A stretch of 64,000 nt of DNA from Sphingomonas sp. AX6 (GTDB lineage Bacteria > Pseudomonadota > Alphaproteobacteria > Sphingomonadales > Sphingomonadaceae): NCBI RefSeq assembly GCF_902506605.1, contig NZ_LR733979.1, positions 1,499,712-1,563,711 of the forward strand, written 5' to 3'. The notes under the pieces were generated by a model. It had not been told where the DNA came from. It ran no database searches and saw only the letters and a program-made list of their open reading frames with translations. The number at the start of each line of letters is the position of its first letter. Position 1 is the first letter of the stretch. Of the stretch, positions 37,948 through 46,886 are shown piece by piece. Position numbers and translations under genes: made by a program.

Positions 37948-38849
37948 GCGTTCTTGCGATTACGGGTGGCACCGGGTTCGTTGGATCGACCCTGATCGAT
38001 CTCGCGCTGGCGGGAGGGCATGACGTCCGCGCCCTCACCCGCCGCCCCCAGCCCCCTCGCCAAGGCGTGACCTGGATCGAGGGCGCGCTCGACACGCCGG
38101 GTGCGCTCGATCGTCTCGTCACTGCCGCCGACGCAGTCATCCATGTCGCAGGCGTGGTGAATGCGCCCACCCGCAAAGGCTTCGCGAGCGGTAATATCGA
38201 CGGAACGCGCGCCATGATCGGCGCCGCGACCCGCGCGAACGCCCGCCGCTTCGTTCAGGTGTCGAGCCTTGCCGCGCGCGAGCCCGGCCTGTCGGCCTAT
38301 GGCTGGTCGAAGGCAGAGGCTGACGCATTGCTGCAATCCTCCGACCTCGACTGGACGATCGTCCGCCCGCCCGCCGTCTATGGCCCCGGCGATATGGAGA
38401 TGTTCGATCTGTTCCGGCTGGCCAGCAAGGGACTGGCGCTCCTCCCCCCTGCCGGTCGCATGTCCGCAATCCACGTTGCCGACCTTTCGCGATTGCTGCT
38501 GGCACTCGCGGCGACCGATCCCGGTAAGCATATCTACGAACCCGATGACGGCCATCCCGGCGCGTGGACGCACGTCGAATTCGCCCACGCGATCGGTGCG
38601 GCAGTCGGCAAGCGCGTCCGTCCCTTTGCCGCCCCCCGCTGGCTGATGCGTGCGGCAGCCGCTGGCGACAAGCTCGCGCGCGGCGACAAGGCCAAGCTGA
38701 CCCGCGACCGCGTCGATTATTTTTGCCACCCCGATTGGACCGCACGCGCAGACGCAAAACCGCCAACCCAACTGTGGCAACCGCAGATCGCCACGCCGGA
38801 AGGCCTGGCCGACACCGCGGCATGGTATCGCGCGCAGGGGCTGCTATAG
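37944..38849 (+). CDS. cerR: Ceramide reductase-type NAD-dependent epimerase
   Basis: 301 residues, TTG start overlapping the proB stop by four bases. SDR extended/NDUFA9-like fold: dinucleotide motif TGGTGFVG at residues 7-14, VIHVAGVVNA, and the catalytic AYGWSKAEAD (Tyr, Lys). In Caulobacter the homologous gene (cerR), adjacent to acp and spt, reduces the keto-ceramide; here it is likewise immediately upstream of acp and spt. That neighbourhood rather than the motif alone supports the call. Confidence 0.82.
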
Positions 38850-38889
38850 AAGCGCCCCTAACCCTGTTTCGACTTTGAGAGAGCCATCG

Positions 38890-39132
38890 ATGAGCGACCG
38901 CGCCGCCACCTTCGACACCGTCAAGGCACAGATCGAACCCTTCAACAAAAAGGGCGTCGCGCTGACCGAGGCGACCACCTTCGCCGGCGACCTCGAATGG
39001 GACAGCCTGACGGTGATGGATTTCGTGGCCGCGGTTGAGGACGAATTCGACATCCTCATCACCATGAACATGCAGGCAGAAATCGAGACCGTCGGCCAGT
39101 TGGTCGATGCGGTCGAGAAGCTTAAGAAATAA
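38890..39132 (+). CDS. Dedicated acyl carrier protein for sphingolipid synthesis
   Basis: 80 residues. The phosphopantetheine site Ser39 is in EWDSLTVMDFVAA (Asp-Ser-Leu) and the helix III EIETVGQLVDAVE is typical. It is 40 bases after cerR and directly before spt. A specific ACP (AcpR) carrying the acyl donor for Spt is known in Caulobacter ceramide synthesis; the cognate acyl-ACP synthetase is not in this window. GAGAG precedes the ATG. Confidence 0.9.
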   Translation: MSDRAATFDTVKAQIEPFNKKGVALTEATTFAGDLEWDSLTVMDFVAAVEDEFDILITMNMQAEIETVGQLVDAVEKLKK

Positions 39133-39141
39133 CCCACGCAC

Positions 39142-39246
39142 TCCGTTTGTGCTGAGCAGGGGCTGAGCGCAGCCGAAGCGCTGTATTGAAGCATCCTTCG
39201 ATACGCCCCTTCGGCTTCGCTCAGAGGCTACTCAGGATAAACGGGG
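39142..39246. repeat. Intergenic palindromic repeat between acp and spt (family D)
   Basis: CCGTTTGTGCTGAGCAG...GCGCAGCCGAAGCG on the left and CGGCTTCGCTCAGAGGCTACTCAGGATAAACGG on the right: outer CCGTTT/AAACGG and inner CAGCCGAAG/CTTCGGCT-type arms pair. It sits within an otherwise continuous operon; ends 18 bases before the spt ATG. Confidence 0.75.
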
Positions 39247-39263
39247 CTGGATTGGAAAACCCC

Positions 39264-40526
39264 ATGACCGAAGCCGCCGCCACCTCGCACGCCCTTCCCG
39301 CCGGTGCGCCGCCCGCCGCCGCCGACCGCGACCTGATGTCCAAATTCGACGCCCTGATCGCCGAGCGTCAGGCGTTGATCGACACCGGCGTCACCGACCC
39401 GTTCGCGATCGTGATGGACGAAGTGAAATCGCCGACCGAGGCCGTCATCAAGGGCAAGGATACGATCCTGCTCGGCACCTATAATTATATGGGCATGACC
39501 TTCGACCCCGACGTCATTCAGGCGGGCAAGGACGCGCTCGACCAATTCGGATCGGGCACCAACGGTAGCCGGATGCTCAACGGCACCTTCCGCGACCATA
39601 TGGATGTCGAAGACGCGCTGCGTGAATTCTACGGCGTATCGGGCGCGATCGTATTTTCGACCGGCTATATGGCCAATCTCGGCATGATCTCGACGCTGGC
39701 GGGCAAGGGCGATTACGTCATCCTCGACGCCGACAGCCACGCCTCGATCTATGATGGCTGCAAACAGGGCGACGCGGAAATCGTCCGCTTCCGCCACAAT
39801 GACGTGAACGACCTAGACAAAAGGCTGGGTCGCCTGCCCGAAGGCGTCGGCAAATTGGTGGTGCTGGAGGGCGTCTATTCGATGCTCGGCGACATCGCGC
39901 CGCTCACCGAAATGGTCGCGGTTGCCAAAAAGCACGGCGCGATGGTGCTGAGCGACGAGGCGCACTCGATGGGCTTTTACGGCCCCAACGGGCGCGGCGT
40001 GTACGAGGAACTGGGGCTGGAAGCGGACGTCGATTTCGTCGTCGGCACCTTTTCCAAATCGGTCGGCACCGTCGGCGGCTTCTGCATTTCGAACCACCCC
40101 AAGTTCGAGGCGATCCGGCTGGCCTGCCGTCCCTATATCTTCACCGCCTCGCTTCCGCCCTCGGTGGTCGCAACTGCTGCTACCTCGATCCGCAAGCTGA
40201 TGACCGCGCACGACAAGCGCGCCCGCCTGTGGGAAAGCGCGCGGACGCTGCACGCCGGCCTGACCAAAATGGGCTTCAAACTCGGCACCGAAACGTGCGA
40301 ATCGGCAATCATCGCGGTGATTCTTGAGGATCAGACGCAAGCTGTGGCGATGTGGCAGGCGCTCCTCGACGGTGGGCTGTACGTCAATATGGCCCGCCCG
40401 CCCGCGACCCCCGCGGGCACCTTCCTGCTGCGCTGCTCGCTGTGCGCGGAACATACGCCGGAGCAGATCCGGACCGTGCTGGGCATGTTCAAGGCAGCGG
40501 GTGAGGCAGTCGGGGTTATCTCCTAA
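39264..40526 (+). CDS. spt: Serine palmitoyltransferase
   Basis: 420 residues, exactly the length of the Sphingomonas paucimobilis soluble enzyme, and the key residues fall at the same numbers: His159 (DADSHASIY), Asp231 and His234 (SDEAHSMGF), PLP lysine Lys265 (GTFSKSVGTVGG) and Arg378 (VNMARPPATP). It condenses L-serine with a long-chain acyl thioester to 3-ketodihydrosphingosine, the committed step of sphingolipid synthesis. ATG 39264 (MTEAAA) matches that enzyme; the longer frame from 39186 overlaps the repeat. This gene identifies the organism as a sphingolipid producer. Confidence 0.98.
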   Translation: MTEAAATSHALPAGAPPAAADRDLMSKFDALIAERQALIDTGVTDPFAIVMDEVKSPTEAVIKGKDTILLGTYNYMGMTFDPDVIQAGKDALDQFGSGTNGSRMLNGTFRDHMDVEDALREFYGVSGAIVFSTGYMANLGMISTLAGKGDYVILDADSHASIYDGCKQGDAEIVRFRHNDVNDLDKRLGRLPEGVGKLVVLEGVYSMLGDIAPLTEMVAVAKKHGAMVLSDEAHSMGFYGPNGRGVYEELGLEADVDFVVGTFSKSVGTVGGFCISNHPKFEAIRLACRPYIFTASLPPSVVATAATSIRKLMTAHDKRARLWESARTLHAGLTKMGFKLGTETCESAIIAVILEDQTQAVAMWQALLDGGLYVNMARPPATPAGTFLLRCSLCAEHTPEQIRTVLGMFKAAGEAVGVIS

Positions 40527-40612
40527 TACCGTCATCCCAGCGAAAGCTGAGATATCGTGCGGCAGGGACGGACAATCGGCCTGATATCCCAGCTTTCGCT
40601 GGGATGACGGTA
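40527..40612. repeat. Intergenic palindromic repeat, family A copy 3
   Basis: TACCGTCATCCCAGCGAAAG at the left and TCGCTGGGATGACGGTA at the right are reverse complements over about 18 bases; the inner ends are GCTGAGATATC/GATATCCCAGC. It directly follows spt and precedes lptF by 97 bases. Confidence 0.88.
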
Positions 40613-40708
40613 TTTGGGTAGGGGGTGACGCCCGCCCCGCCCTCGCCTATATCCTGACCATTCCGGGCCATTCGCCCACCCATTCGCGAACGGACCCGGC
40701 CCGCCTCC

Positions 40709-41902
40709 ATGCAGTCGATCGACCGATACATGGCCCGCCTGATCGCGGTGCCGCTGTTCTCGACGTTGCTGATCGCGGCGATGCTACTGGTGCTCGACCG
40801 GATGCTGCGGCTGTTCGATTTCGTCGCGACCGAAGGCGGACCCGTCGGCGTGGTGTGGCGGATGCTCGCCAATCTGCTGCCCGAATATCTGGGCCTCGGC
40901 ATCCCGATCGGGCTGCTGCTCGGCATCCTGCTCGCCTTCCGAAAGCTTTCCACCTCCTCCGAACTCGACGTCCTGCGCGGCGTGGGGATGAGCTATGGTC
41001 GGCTGCTGCGCGTGCCCTTTTACTACACCATCGTCCTCGCCGCACTGAACCTCGCCATCGTCGGTTATGTCCAGCCGAACGCGCGCTATAATTACGAGGA
41101 ATTGCGCTTCGAACTCCGCTCGGGCGCGCTTGGCGCATCGATCAAGGTCGGCGAATTCACCAGTTTCGGCGAAGCGATGACGCTGCGGATCGAGGAGAGC
41201 GAGGACGACGGCGCGTCGCTCACCGGCATTTTCGTGCACGTGAACACCGGCGAGGGCAGCTATCTCGCCGCGACCGCAGAAACCGGCCAATTCCTCGCGA
41301 CCGACGATCCCGACGTCATCATCTTTCGCCTGACCAACGGCAATCTGGTGCATAATTCGCCCAGCTTCACCGAGCCGCGCGTGCTGTCCTTCACCGCGCA
41401 TGACCTGCCGATCGACCTGCCCCGGTTCGAAAACTTTCGCCCCCGCGGGGGCCGCGACCTCGAACGCACGCTGGTCGAATTGATGGAGGTCAGCAAGAAC
41501 CCGCAAGCCCCCAAGGAAGATCGCGATGCCAGCGCCGCGAATTTCCATTTCCGCGTGGTCGAGGTGGCGACGATGTTCCTGTTGCCGTTCCTGGCACTCG
41601 CGCTCGGCGTGCCACCCAAGCGATCGACCTCCGCGCTCGGCGTGTTCCTTGCGATCGTGATGATCGTCACGATCCACAAGGTTAACGAATATAGCGAATC
41701 GGTTGCAGCCCTAGGCCGCGTCGATCCCATCCTTGCACTGTGGGGACCGTTCGCGCTGTTCGCGGGCCTCGTCTTCTGGATGTTCTACCAGATCGCCTTT
41801 GTCCCCGGCGGTCAGCCGATCGGCGCGATCGACCGCGTGTTCGGCAAGCTGGGCAAGGCGATCGGAAGGCTGCTTCCCGGCCGCAAGAGGAAGTCGGCAT
41901 GA
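40709..41902 (+). CDS. lptF: Lpt permease subunit LptF
   Basis: 397 residues, six membrane helices, three on each side (about 12-32, 50-72, 98-120, then 287-308, 315-335, 345-365) of a periplasmic jellyroll domain (about 125-270: VGEFTSFGEAMTLRIEES). The YjgP/YjgQ signature LLGILLAFRKLSTSSELDVLRGVGMS is intact. In other bacteria LptFG with LptB extracts LPS from the inner membrane. Here it follows spt and precedes lptG with an overlap, inside a ceramide gene cluster. Confidence 0.93.
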   Translation: MQSIDRYMARLIAVPLFSTLLIAAMLLVLDRMLRLFDFVATEGGPVGVVWRMLANLLPEYLGLGIPIGLLLGILLAFRKLSTSSELDVLRGVGMSYGRLLRVPFYYTIVLAALNLAIVGYVQPNARYNYEELRFELRSGALGASIKVGEFTSFGEAMTLRIEESEDDGASLTGIFVHVNTGEGSYLAATAETGQFLATDDPDVIIFRLTNGNLVHNSPSFTEPRVLSFTAHDLPIDLPRFENFRPRGGRDLERTLVELMEVSKNPQAPKEDRDASAANFHFRVVEVATMFLLPFLALALGVPPKRSTSALGVFLAIVMIVTIHKVNEYSESVAALGRVDPILALWGPFALFAGLVFWMFYQIAFVPGGQPIGAIDRVFGKLGKAIGRLLPGRKRKSA

Positions 41903-42999
41903 GCAGCCAGATGCAGTTCTTCCCGTCGCGGACCATCGCCTGGTACATGGCCAAGATGTTCGTGATCCGGACCTTTGCCATCATGTCGGGGCTCGTCCTG
42001 ATCCTCCAGACGCTCGACCTGCTGGCGGAAAGCGGGCGTATTCTTGCGTTCGACGGCAACGGCCAGGCGGAGGTCTGGCGTTACGTGTCGCTGCGCACGC
42101 CGCAGATCATCGAACAGTTTCTGCCGTTTTCGGTGCTGCTGGCGACCATCATCACGCTGACGACGCTCAACCAGAACAGCGAAGTCATCTCCATGAAGGC
42201 GGGCGGTCTGTCGGCGCACCAGATCCTTGCGCCACTGATCCTCGCCAGTTTCGCGGTCGCGGCGATTTCCTTCGGCTTCAACGACCGCATCGTTGCGCGC
42301 GCGACCGCCACGCTCCAACAATGGGAAGCGGTCGATTTCGGGCCGCTACCCATCGATCGCGGCGACCGCGCCAATATCTGGGTGCGCGAGCGCGACAACC
42401 TGATCCAGGTAAAACAGTTGCGCGGGCGCGGCGACGCCGCCGAATTGGGCGGCATCACCATCTATGAGCGCGACGGCGGCGTGCTGCGCTCGGTGGTCAC
42501 CGGATCGACCGGCGCGCGCGACGGCGATGGCTGGCGGATGGAAGGCGCACGCCGGTTCGACGTCCAGTCCGGCGGGGTGACCGAATTGGGCAGCGTGCGG
42601 TTCGCGCCCGGCGTGCGCCCGGACCAGTTCACGCTCGCCAGCGTCAATGCCGACGGGCTTTCGTTCGGCGCGCTGAATGCGGCGATCGACGATCTGGAAG
42701 CCGCCGGACGCCCCACCCAGGCGCTGAAAGGCGCGCTGTGGCACAAGCTGTCCGGGCCGCTCTCGTCCATCCTCATGCCCCTCCTCGGCGCGGTCGCGGC
42801 GTTCGGCGTCGCACGGTCGGGCAAGCTTTTCTGGCGTGCGGTTATTGGAATGGGGCTCGGCTTTGCCTATTTCGTGGCCGACAACTTCGCGCTGGCGATG
42901 GGGAACCTTGGGGCATACCCGCCGTTCCTCGCCGCCTGGGCACCGTTTTTGCTGTTCGCGATGATCGGCGAAGCGGTTCTGGTCCGGACCGAGGAATAG
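41899..42999 (+). CDS. lptG: Lpt permease subunit LptG
   Basis: 366 residues, six membrane helices and a central periplasmic domain (about 145-260). FPSRTIAWYMAKMFVIRTFAIM, LTTLNQNSEVISMKAGGLS and the C-terminal GVARSGKLFWRAVIGMGLGFAYF are typical LptG features. The ATG overlaps lptF (ATGA). Partner of LptF; LptB, LptC, LptA and LptD are not in the window. Confidence 0.93.
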   Translation: MSSQMQFFPSRTIAWYMAKMFVIRTFAIMSGLVLILQTLDLLAESGRILAFDGNGQAEVWRYVSLRTPQIIEQFLPFSVLLATIITLTTLNQNSEVISMKAGGLSAHQILAPLILASFAVAAISFGFNDRIVARATATLQQWEAVDFGPLPIDRGDRANIWVRERDNLIQVKQLRGRGDAAELGGITIYERDGGVLRSVVTGSTGARDGDGWRMEGARRFDVQSGGVTELGSVRFAPGVRPDQFTLASVNADGLSFGALNAAIDDLEAAGRPTQALKGALWHKLSGPLSSILMPLLGAVAAFGVARSGKLFWRAVIGMGLGFAYFVADNFALAMGNLGAYPPFLAAWAPFLLFAMIGEAVLVRTEE

Positions 43000-43113
43000 C
43001 CCTTTCCACCTGCTAAGAAGGTCGCAAAACCGCCGCATTGCATCTGCACAGCGGACGTTCACGTAATTCGGTTAGGATACCGGCAAGAGATTAGCGTCAA
43101 GGGTTGCAGGATT

Positions 43114-43890
43114 ATGAAAGCAGCAACGAACGACCAGCCAGGCTTCTGGCAGCGGTCGCACCATCTGGACAAGATGACGTTCAAGCAATTGGTCGTCGCC
43201 TATTTCCAATACCCCGCGATCATCGCCTATCTAGCGCTGTCGGTTGTGGCGATGGTGGTGTTCGCCTATTATCCGGCGACCCTGTTGCAAACGCTGGCGT
43301 CGGTTGCCGTCGCGGCGATGATCTATCCGCTCGCCTGGTATTTGATCCATCGTTACATCCTGCACTCCAACTGGATGTTCAAAGTGCCGGGCATGGCCTC
43401 CACCTGGAAGCGTATTCATTACGACCATCACCAGGATCCCAATCATCTGGAGGTGTTGTTCGGCGCGCTGCACACGACGCTGCCCACGATCGCCATCGCC
43501 AGCATTCCGTTCGGCTATGCCATTGGTGGCGTCGGCGGGGCGATGGCGGCGTTCGCCACGGGTCTTCTGACCACGGCATTCTACGAATTCTGCCACTGCA
43601 TCCAGCATCTGGCCTACAAGCCCAAGAACAAGCTGCTCGCGGCGTGGAAGAAGAACCACATGGCGCACCATTTCCACGACGAGAACGGCAATTTCGGGAT
43701 CACCAGCTATTTCTGGGATCACCTGTTCGGCACCTACTACGATCGTGCCAAGGGCGATCGTCCGGACAAGAGCGAAACGGTGTTCAACCTGGGTTATACG
43801 CCCGAGGTTGCCGAGAAATATCCGGCAGTGAAGAACCTGTCGGGCGGGATCGTCGCCACCACCCATCCGCGCAAGCGCGAAGCCGCCTGA
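43114..43890 (+). CDS. Fatty acid hydroxylase/sterol desaturase family enzyme
   Basis: 258 residues, four membrane helices in the first half. The di-iron histidine clusters are complete: HRYILH (79-84), HYDHH (102-106), HCIQH (161-165), HMAHHFH (182-188). Members hydroxylate or desaturate lipid chains (FA2H, ERG3, carotenoid hydroxylase). Between lptG and the ceramide synthase gene it is best explained as the ceramide hydroxylase, for example forming the 2-hydroxymyristoyl amide known in Sphingomonas sphingolipids, though a C4 hydroxylase or desaturase is also possible. CAGGATT precedes the ATG. Confidence 0.88.
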   Translation: MKAATNDQPGFWQRSHHLDKMTFKQLVVAYFQYPAIIAYLALSVVAMVVFAYYPATLLQTLASVAVAAMIYPLAWYLIHRYILHSNWMFKVPGMASTWKRIHYDHHQDPNHLEVLFGALHTTLPTIAIASIPFGYAIGGVGGAMAAFATGLLTTAFYEFCHCIQHLAYKPKNKLLAAWKKNHMAHHFHDENGNFGITSYFWDHLFGTYYDRAKGDRPDKSETVFNLGYTPEVAEKYPAVKNLSGGIVATTHPRKREAA

Positions 43891-43906
43891 GCCGGACGCA
43901 CGCAGG

Positions 43907-45058
43907 GTGAGCGTCACCGTCCGGCCGGTTGCGAGCGCCGCCGATAAAAAGGCGTTCATCGCCCTTCCCTACCGCCTCTATGCAAACGACCCGCACTGGG
44001 TTGCGCCGCTGAAAAGCGAAGTCGCGGGCCAGATCGACCCGGCCAAGAACGGCTGGTTCAGCCATGCCGAAGCGCAGTTGATGCTCGCCGAGCGTCAGGG
44101 CCGCGTGGTCGGGCGCATCTCCGCGCATCTCGACACGCTGGCGCTCACCATGCCCGCCGAGCAGGGTTTCGGCCCCGGTGTCGGCTTCTGGGGCATGTTC
44201 GAGGCCGAGGATCAGGAAGCGGGCAACGCGCTGATCGCCGCAGCCGAGGCGTGGCTGCGCGCCAAGGGCATGACCTGCGGGATCGGCCCGATCAGCCTGT
44301 CGATCTGGGAAGAACCCGGCCTGCTGGTGCAGGGGCACGACCATTCGCCGACGGTGATGATGGGCCATCACAAGGCCGATTATCAGGGCTGGATCGAAGC
44401 GCTGGGCTATGGCGTGGTTAAGGAACTGCGCACCTACGATCTCGACATCACCGGCGGTTTTCCGAAGATTGTCAACCGCATCATCCAGTCGGGCGAGCGC
44501 AACGACAGCATCGTCATCCGCCGCGTCGACAAGTCGCGCTTTGCCGATGAGGCGGCAATCATTCTCGGAATCCTCAACGATGCTTGGAGCGAAAATTGGG
44601 GCTTCGTGCCGCTCACCCAGCCCGAGATCGACGATGTGGGCAAGAAGCTGAAGCCCATCGTTTACGAAGACCTGATCCGCATTGCAGAGATCGATGGCGA
44701 GCCGGTGGCGTTCATGATTACGCTACCCGACCTCAACGAACCACTGAAGCCGCTAAAGGGGAGCCTGTTCCCATTCGGCTGGCTGAAACTGCTGATGTGG
44801 CTCCGCCGACCCAAGGCGCGGACGATGCGAGTGCCGTTGATGGGCGTGGTCAAACGGCTGCAATCGTCGCGTGTCGCGGGGCAGCTCGCCTTCATGATGA
44901 TCGAATATATTCGCCGCGATGCCATCACCAAATATGGTGCCACGCGCGGCGAGCTTGGCTGGGTGCTCGACGACAATCAGGGCATGGTCGCGATCGCCGA
45001 TGCGATCCAGTCCAAGGTAAATCGAGTCTATGCGGTGTATCAGCGCGATATCGGCTGA
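43907..45058 (+). CDS. bcerS: Bacterial ceramide synthase candidate (GNAT-fold acyltransferase)
   Basis: 383 residues, GTG start 16 bases after the hydroxylase gene. N-terminal GNAT-like domain (VSVTVRPVASAADKKAFIALP, YANDPHWVAPLKSE, GRISAHLDTL) with GPISLSIWEEPGLLVQGHD and a C-terminal acyl-substrate part (LNDAWSENWGFVPLTQPEI, GWVLDDNQGMVAIAD). These features match the bacterial ceramide synthase group identified in Caulobacter, unrelated to eukaryotic CerS, which N-acylates the long-chain base. The location in the spt cluster is the strongest support; sequence alone would only say 'large GNAT-like protein'. Confidence 0.78.
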   Translation: MSVTVRPVASAADKKAFIALPYRLYANDPHWVAPLKSEVAGQIDPAKNGWFSHAEAQLMLAERQGRVVGRISAHLDTLALTMPAEQGFGPGVGFWGMFEAEDQEAGNALIAAAEAWLRAKGMTCGIGPISLSIWEEPGLLVQGHDHSPTVMMGHHKADYQGWIEALGYGVVKELRTYDLDITGGFPKIVNRIIQSGERNDSIVIRRVDKSRFADEAAIILGILNDAWSENWGFVPLTQPEIDDVGKKLKPIVYEDLIRIAEIDGEPVAFMITLPDLNEPLKPLKGSLFPFGWLKLLMWLRRPKARTMRVPLMGVVKRLQSSRVAGQLAFMMIEYIRRDAITKYGATRGELGWVLDDNQGMVAIADAIQSKVNRVYAVYQRDIG

Positions 45059-45139
45059 GGCCCAACCCCGGTCGCCGTTCGATCGAAAAATCGCCGGTCG
45101 GGAACGGGCGGACCCGACCGGCAGTTGCTCATCAACCGT

Positions 45140-45412
45140 TTAGCGGAGGGTAGCGCGTTCGGCTTCCTTGACGATATCGACGCCGTGGCGCGACCATTCG
45201 GCCGCGGTCATGCACGAACGACGTTTGATGCGAGAACCGGTGGTGTCCGAGTCGACACAATAGCGCTGCGCGCCTTTCGCCGTCGCGGACTTTGCAGAAG
45301 CCGCGCGATCGACCTTGGGATCGGGATCTCGCGCAAAGGCGGGAGCTGCGGTTGCGAACAATGCGATACCGGTCAGACTGCCGATCGCGGCGCGGGTGAA
45401 TTTGGACTGCAT
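45140..45412 (-). CDS. Small exported protein of unknown function
   Basis: 90 residues. Signal peptide MQSKFTRAAIGSLTGIALFATAAPAFA with an AFA cleavage site, then a short basic mature part with two Cys (QRYCVDSDTTG, RRSCMTAAEW), a pattern seen in small periplasmic proteins of sphingomonads. ATG 45412 follows GGAGGGAAAG. The 178-base stretch upstream (45413-45590) is AT-rich and probably holds its promoter; no further element was recognised there. Confidence 0.82.
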   Translation of the reverse strand: MQSKFTRAAIGSLTGIALFATAAPAFARDPDPKVDRAASAKSATAKGAQRYCVDSDTTGSRIKRRSCMTAAEWSRHGVDIVKEAERATLR

Positions 45413-45590
45413 CTTTCCCTCCATCGGTGAGCGCGAACAGGGGTTGCGCCTCACAGATCAGGAAGTGCATTACTCATGCGAAACACTGAGATCGTTTAAT
45501 TACAAATGGTTAGTGTGATGACATTTCGATTACATGTGTAAACAACGCCAACTCGTCGTGTATTATACCAACAACACGCAAAGTGCGCCC

Positions 45591-46361
45591 CTAGCTCAGC
45601 CTCACCCAGGTGGGCGCGTGGTCGCTGGCCTTTTCGCGCCCGCGATACTCCTTGTCGACGCCTGCATCGACAAAGCGATCAGCAGCCTCGGGCGATAGCA
45701 ACAGATGGTCGATCCGGAATCCCGCATCGCGCTGCCATGCGCCCGCCTGATAGTCCCAGAACGTCCAGACGCCTCCGCCCGGAAACCGGGTACGAAGGCT
45801 GTCGGTCCAGCCCTGCGCCAGCAAGCGGCGATAGGCCTCGCGAGATTGCGGCTGCATCAGCGCGTCGTCCTGCATCGCCCGCACCGAGAACGTATCGTCG
45901 TCATTGGTGATGACGTTGTAATCGCCCGCCAGCGCCACCGGGCGCTCCTCCGCCAGCAATTCGCCCGCGCGCGTACGCAGCCGTTCCATCCAGCGCAATT
46001 TATAATCGAATTTCGGCCCCGGCTGCGGATTGCCGTTGGGCAGATAGATCGACGCGACGACCAACCCGTCCACCTCTGCCTCGATATAACGGCTATGCTC
46101 GTCCTCATCCTCGCCCGCCAGCCCGCGCTGACGTTCGATTGGATCGCTGCCCTTGGCCAGGATCGCGACGCCATTGAACGCCTTCTGCCCATGCCACACC
46201 GCGCCGTACCCGGCCGCGCGAATGTCAGCCTCCGGAAAGGTTTCGTCGGAGGATTTGAGTTCCTGGAGACAAACGATGTCCGGCTGCTGCTCGGTCAGAT
46301 ACTCGACCAGCCGCGGCAGCCTCGCCTTGATGCCGTTGACATTGTAGCTGACGATTTTCAC
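45591..46361 (-). CDS. xth: Exodeoxyribonuclease III (AP endonuclease)
   Basis: 256 residues of the exonuclease III/EEP superfamily, acting on abasic sites in base excision repair. VSYNVNGIKARL, LQELKSSD (catalytic Glu), SIYLPNGNP, ALAGDYNVI (Asp, Asn), FRIDHLLLSPE and ASDHAPTWVRL (Asp-His pair) are all present. It follows the erpA-like gene by eight bases. Confidence 0.95.
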   Translation of the reverse strand: MKIVSYNVNGIKARLPRLVEYLTEQQPDIVCLQELKSSDETFPEADIRAAGYGAVWHGQKAFNGVAILAKGSDPIERQRGLAGEDEDEHSRYIEAEVDGLVVASIYLPNGNPQPGPKFDYKLRWMERLRTRAGELLAEERPVALAGDYNVITNDDDTFSVRAMQDDALMQPQSREAYRRLLAQGWTDSLRTRFPGGGVWTFWDYQAGAWQRDAGFRIDHLLLSPEAADRFVDAGVDKEYRGREKASDHAPTWVRLS

Positions 46362-46369
46362 TTGGGTCG

Positions 46370-46708
46370 TCAGACCGCGAAGCTGGAGCCGCAGCCGCAG
46401 CCTGCGGCGGCGTTGGGATTATCGACCCTGAACGCCGCGCCGCCCAGCGATTCGACATAATCGACGCGCGCGCCGCGCACGAGGTCGAGGCTGATCGGAT
46501 CGACCACCAGCGACACGCCATCGGTATCGGCACGGATATCGTCGGCCTCGACGCTATCGGCCAAGCCGAATTTATACTGGAAGCCCGAACACCCCCCGCC
46601 CTCGATCGACAGGCGCAGGATCGCAGGCTTGGCCTGACGCTCGGCAATCGCCGCGACGCGTGCAGCGGCGGCGGGCGTAAGTTCGAGGGGAAGGGTTTCG
46701 GTAGTCAT
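46370..46708 (-). CDS. erpA: A-type iron-sulfur carrier (ErpA/IscA)
   Basis: 112 residues. LTPAAAARVAAIAERQ start, GGGCSGFQYKFGL (first Cys) and the C-terminal GCGCGSSFAV (the two other Cys). A-type carriers deliver Fe-S clusters to target enzymes. The GCGCGSSF end is the ErpA/IscA form; the exact subtype cannot be fixed. ATG 46708 is chosen over the upstream open frame. Confidence 0.9.
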   Translation of the reverse strand: MTTETLPLELTPAAAARVAAIAERQAKPAILRLSIEGGGCSGFQYKFGLADSVEADDIRADTDGVSLVVDPISLDLVRGARVDYVESLGGAAFRVDNPNAAAGCGCGSSFAV

Positions 46709-46830
46709 CCCCAACAGATAGGGAACCGGCAGCGTGCGAGCAATGGCGGTGGGGCAAGTCAGTATCACCTATCCCCGTTCGCATTTAGCTTGTCGAAATG
46801 CTGTCCTTTCTTCCGGCAACGAGCCCCACG

Positions 46831-46863
46831 AAAAGGCCCGGCGAAGCGATTGCTTGCCGGGCC
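46831..46863 (-). terminator. Rho-independent terminator of the M23 peptidase gene
   Basis: On the minus strand GGCCCGGC..AAGC, short loop, GCTT..GCCGGGCC, then TTTTC. Perfect outer 8-bp stem, starting 24 bases after the gene's stop. Confidence 0.9.
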
Positions 46864-46886
46864 GTTCGTTCACGCCTTCGCGATAC

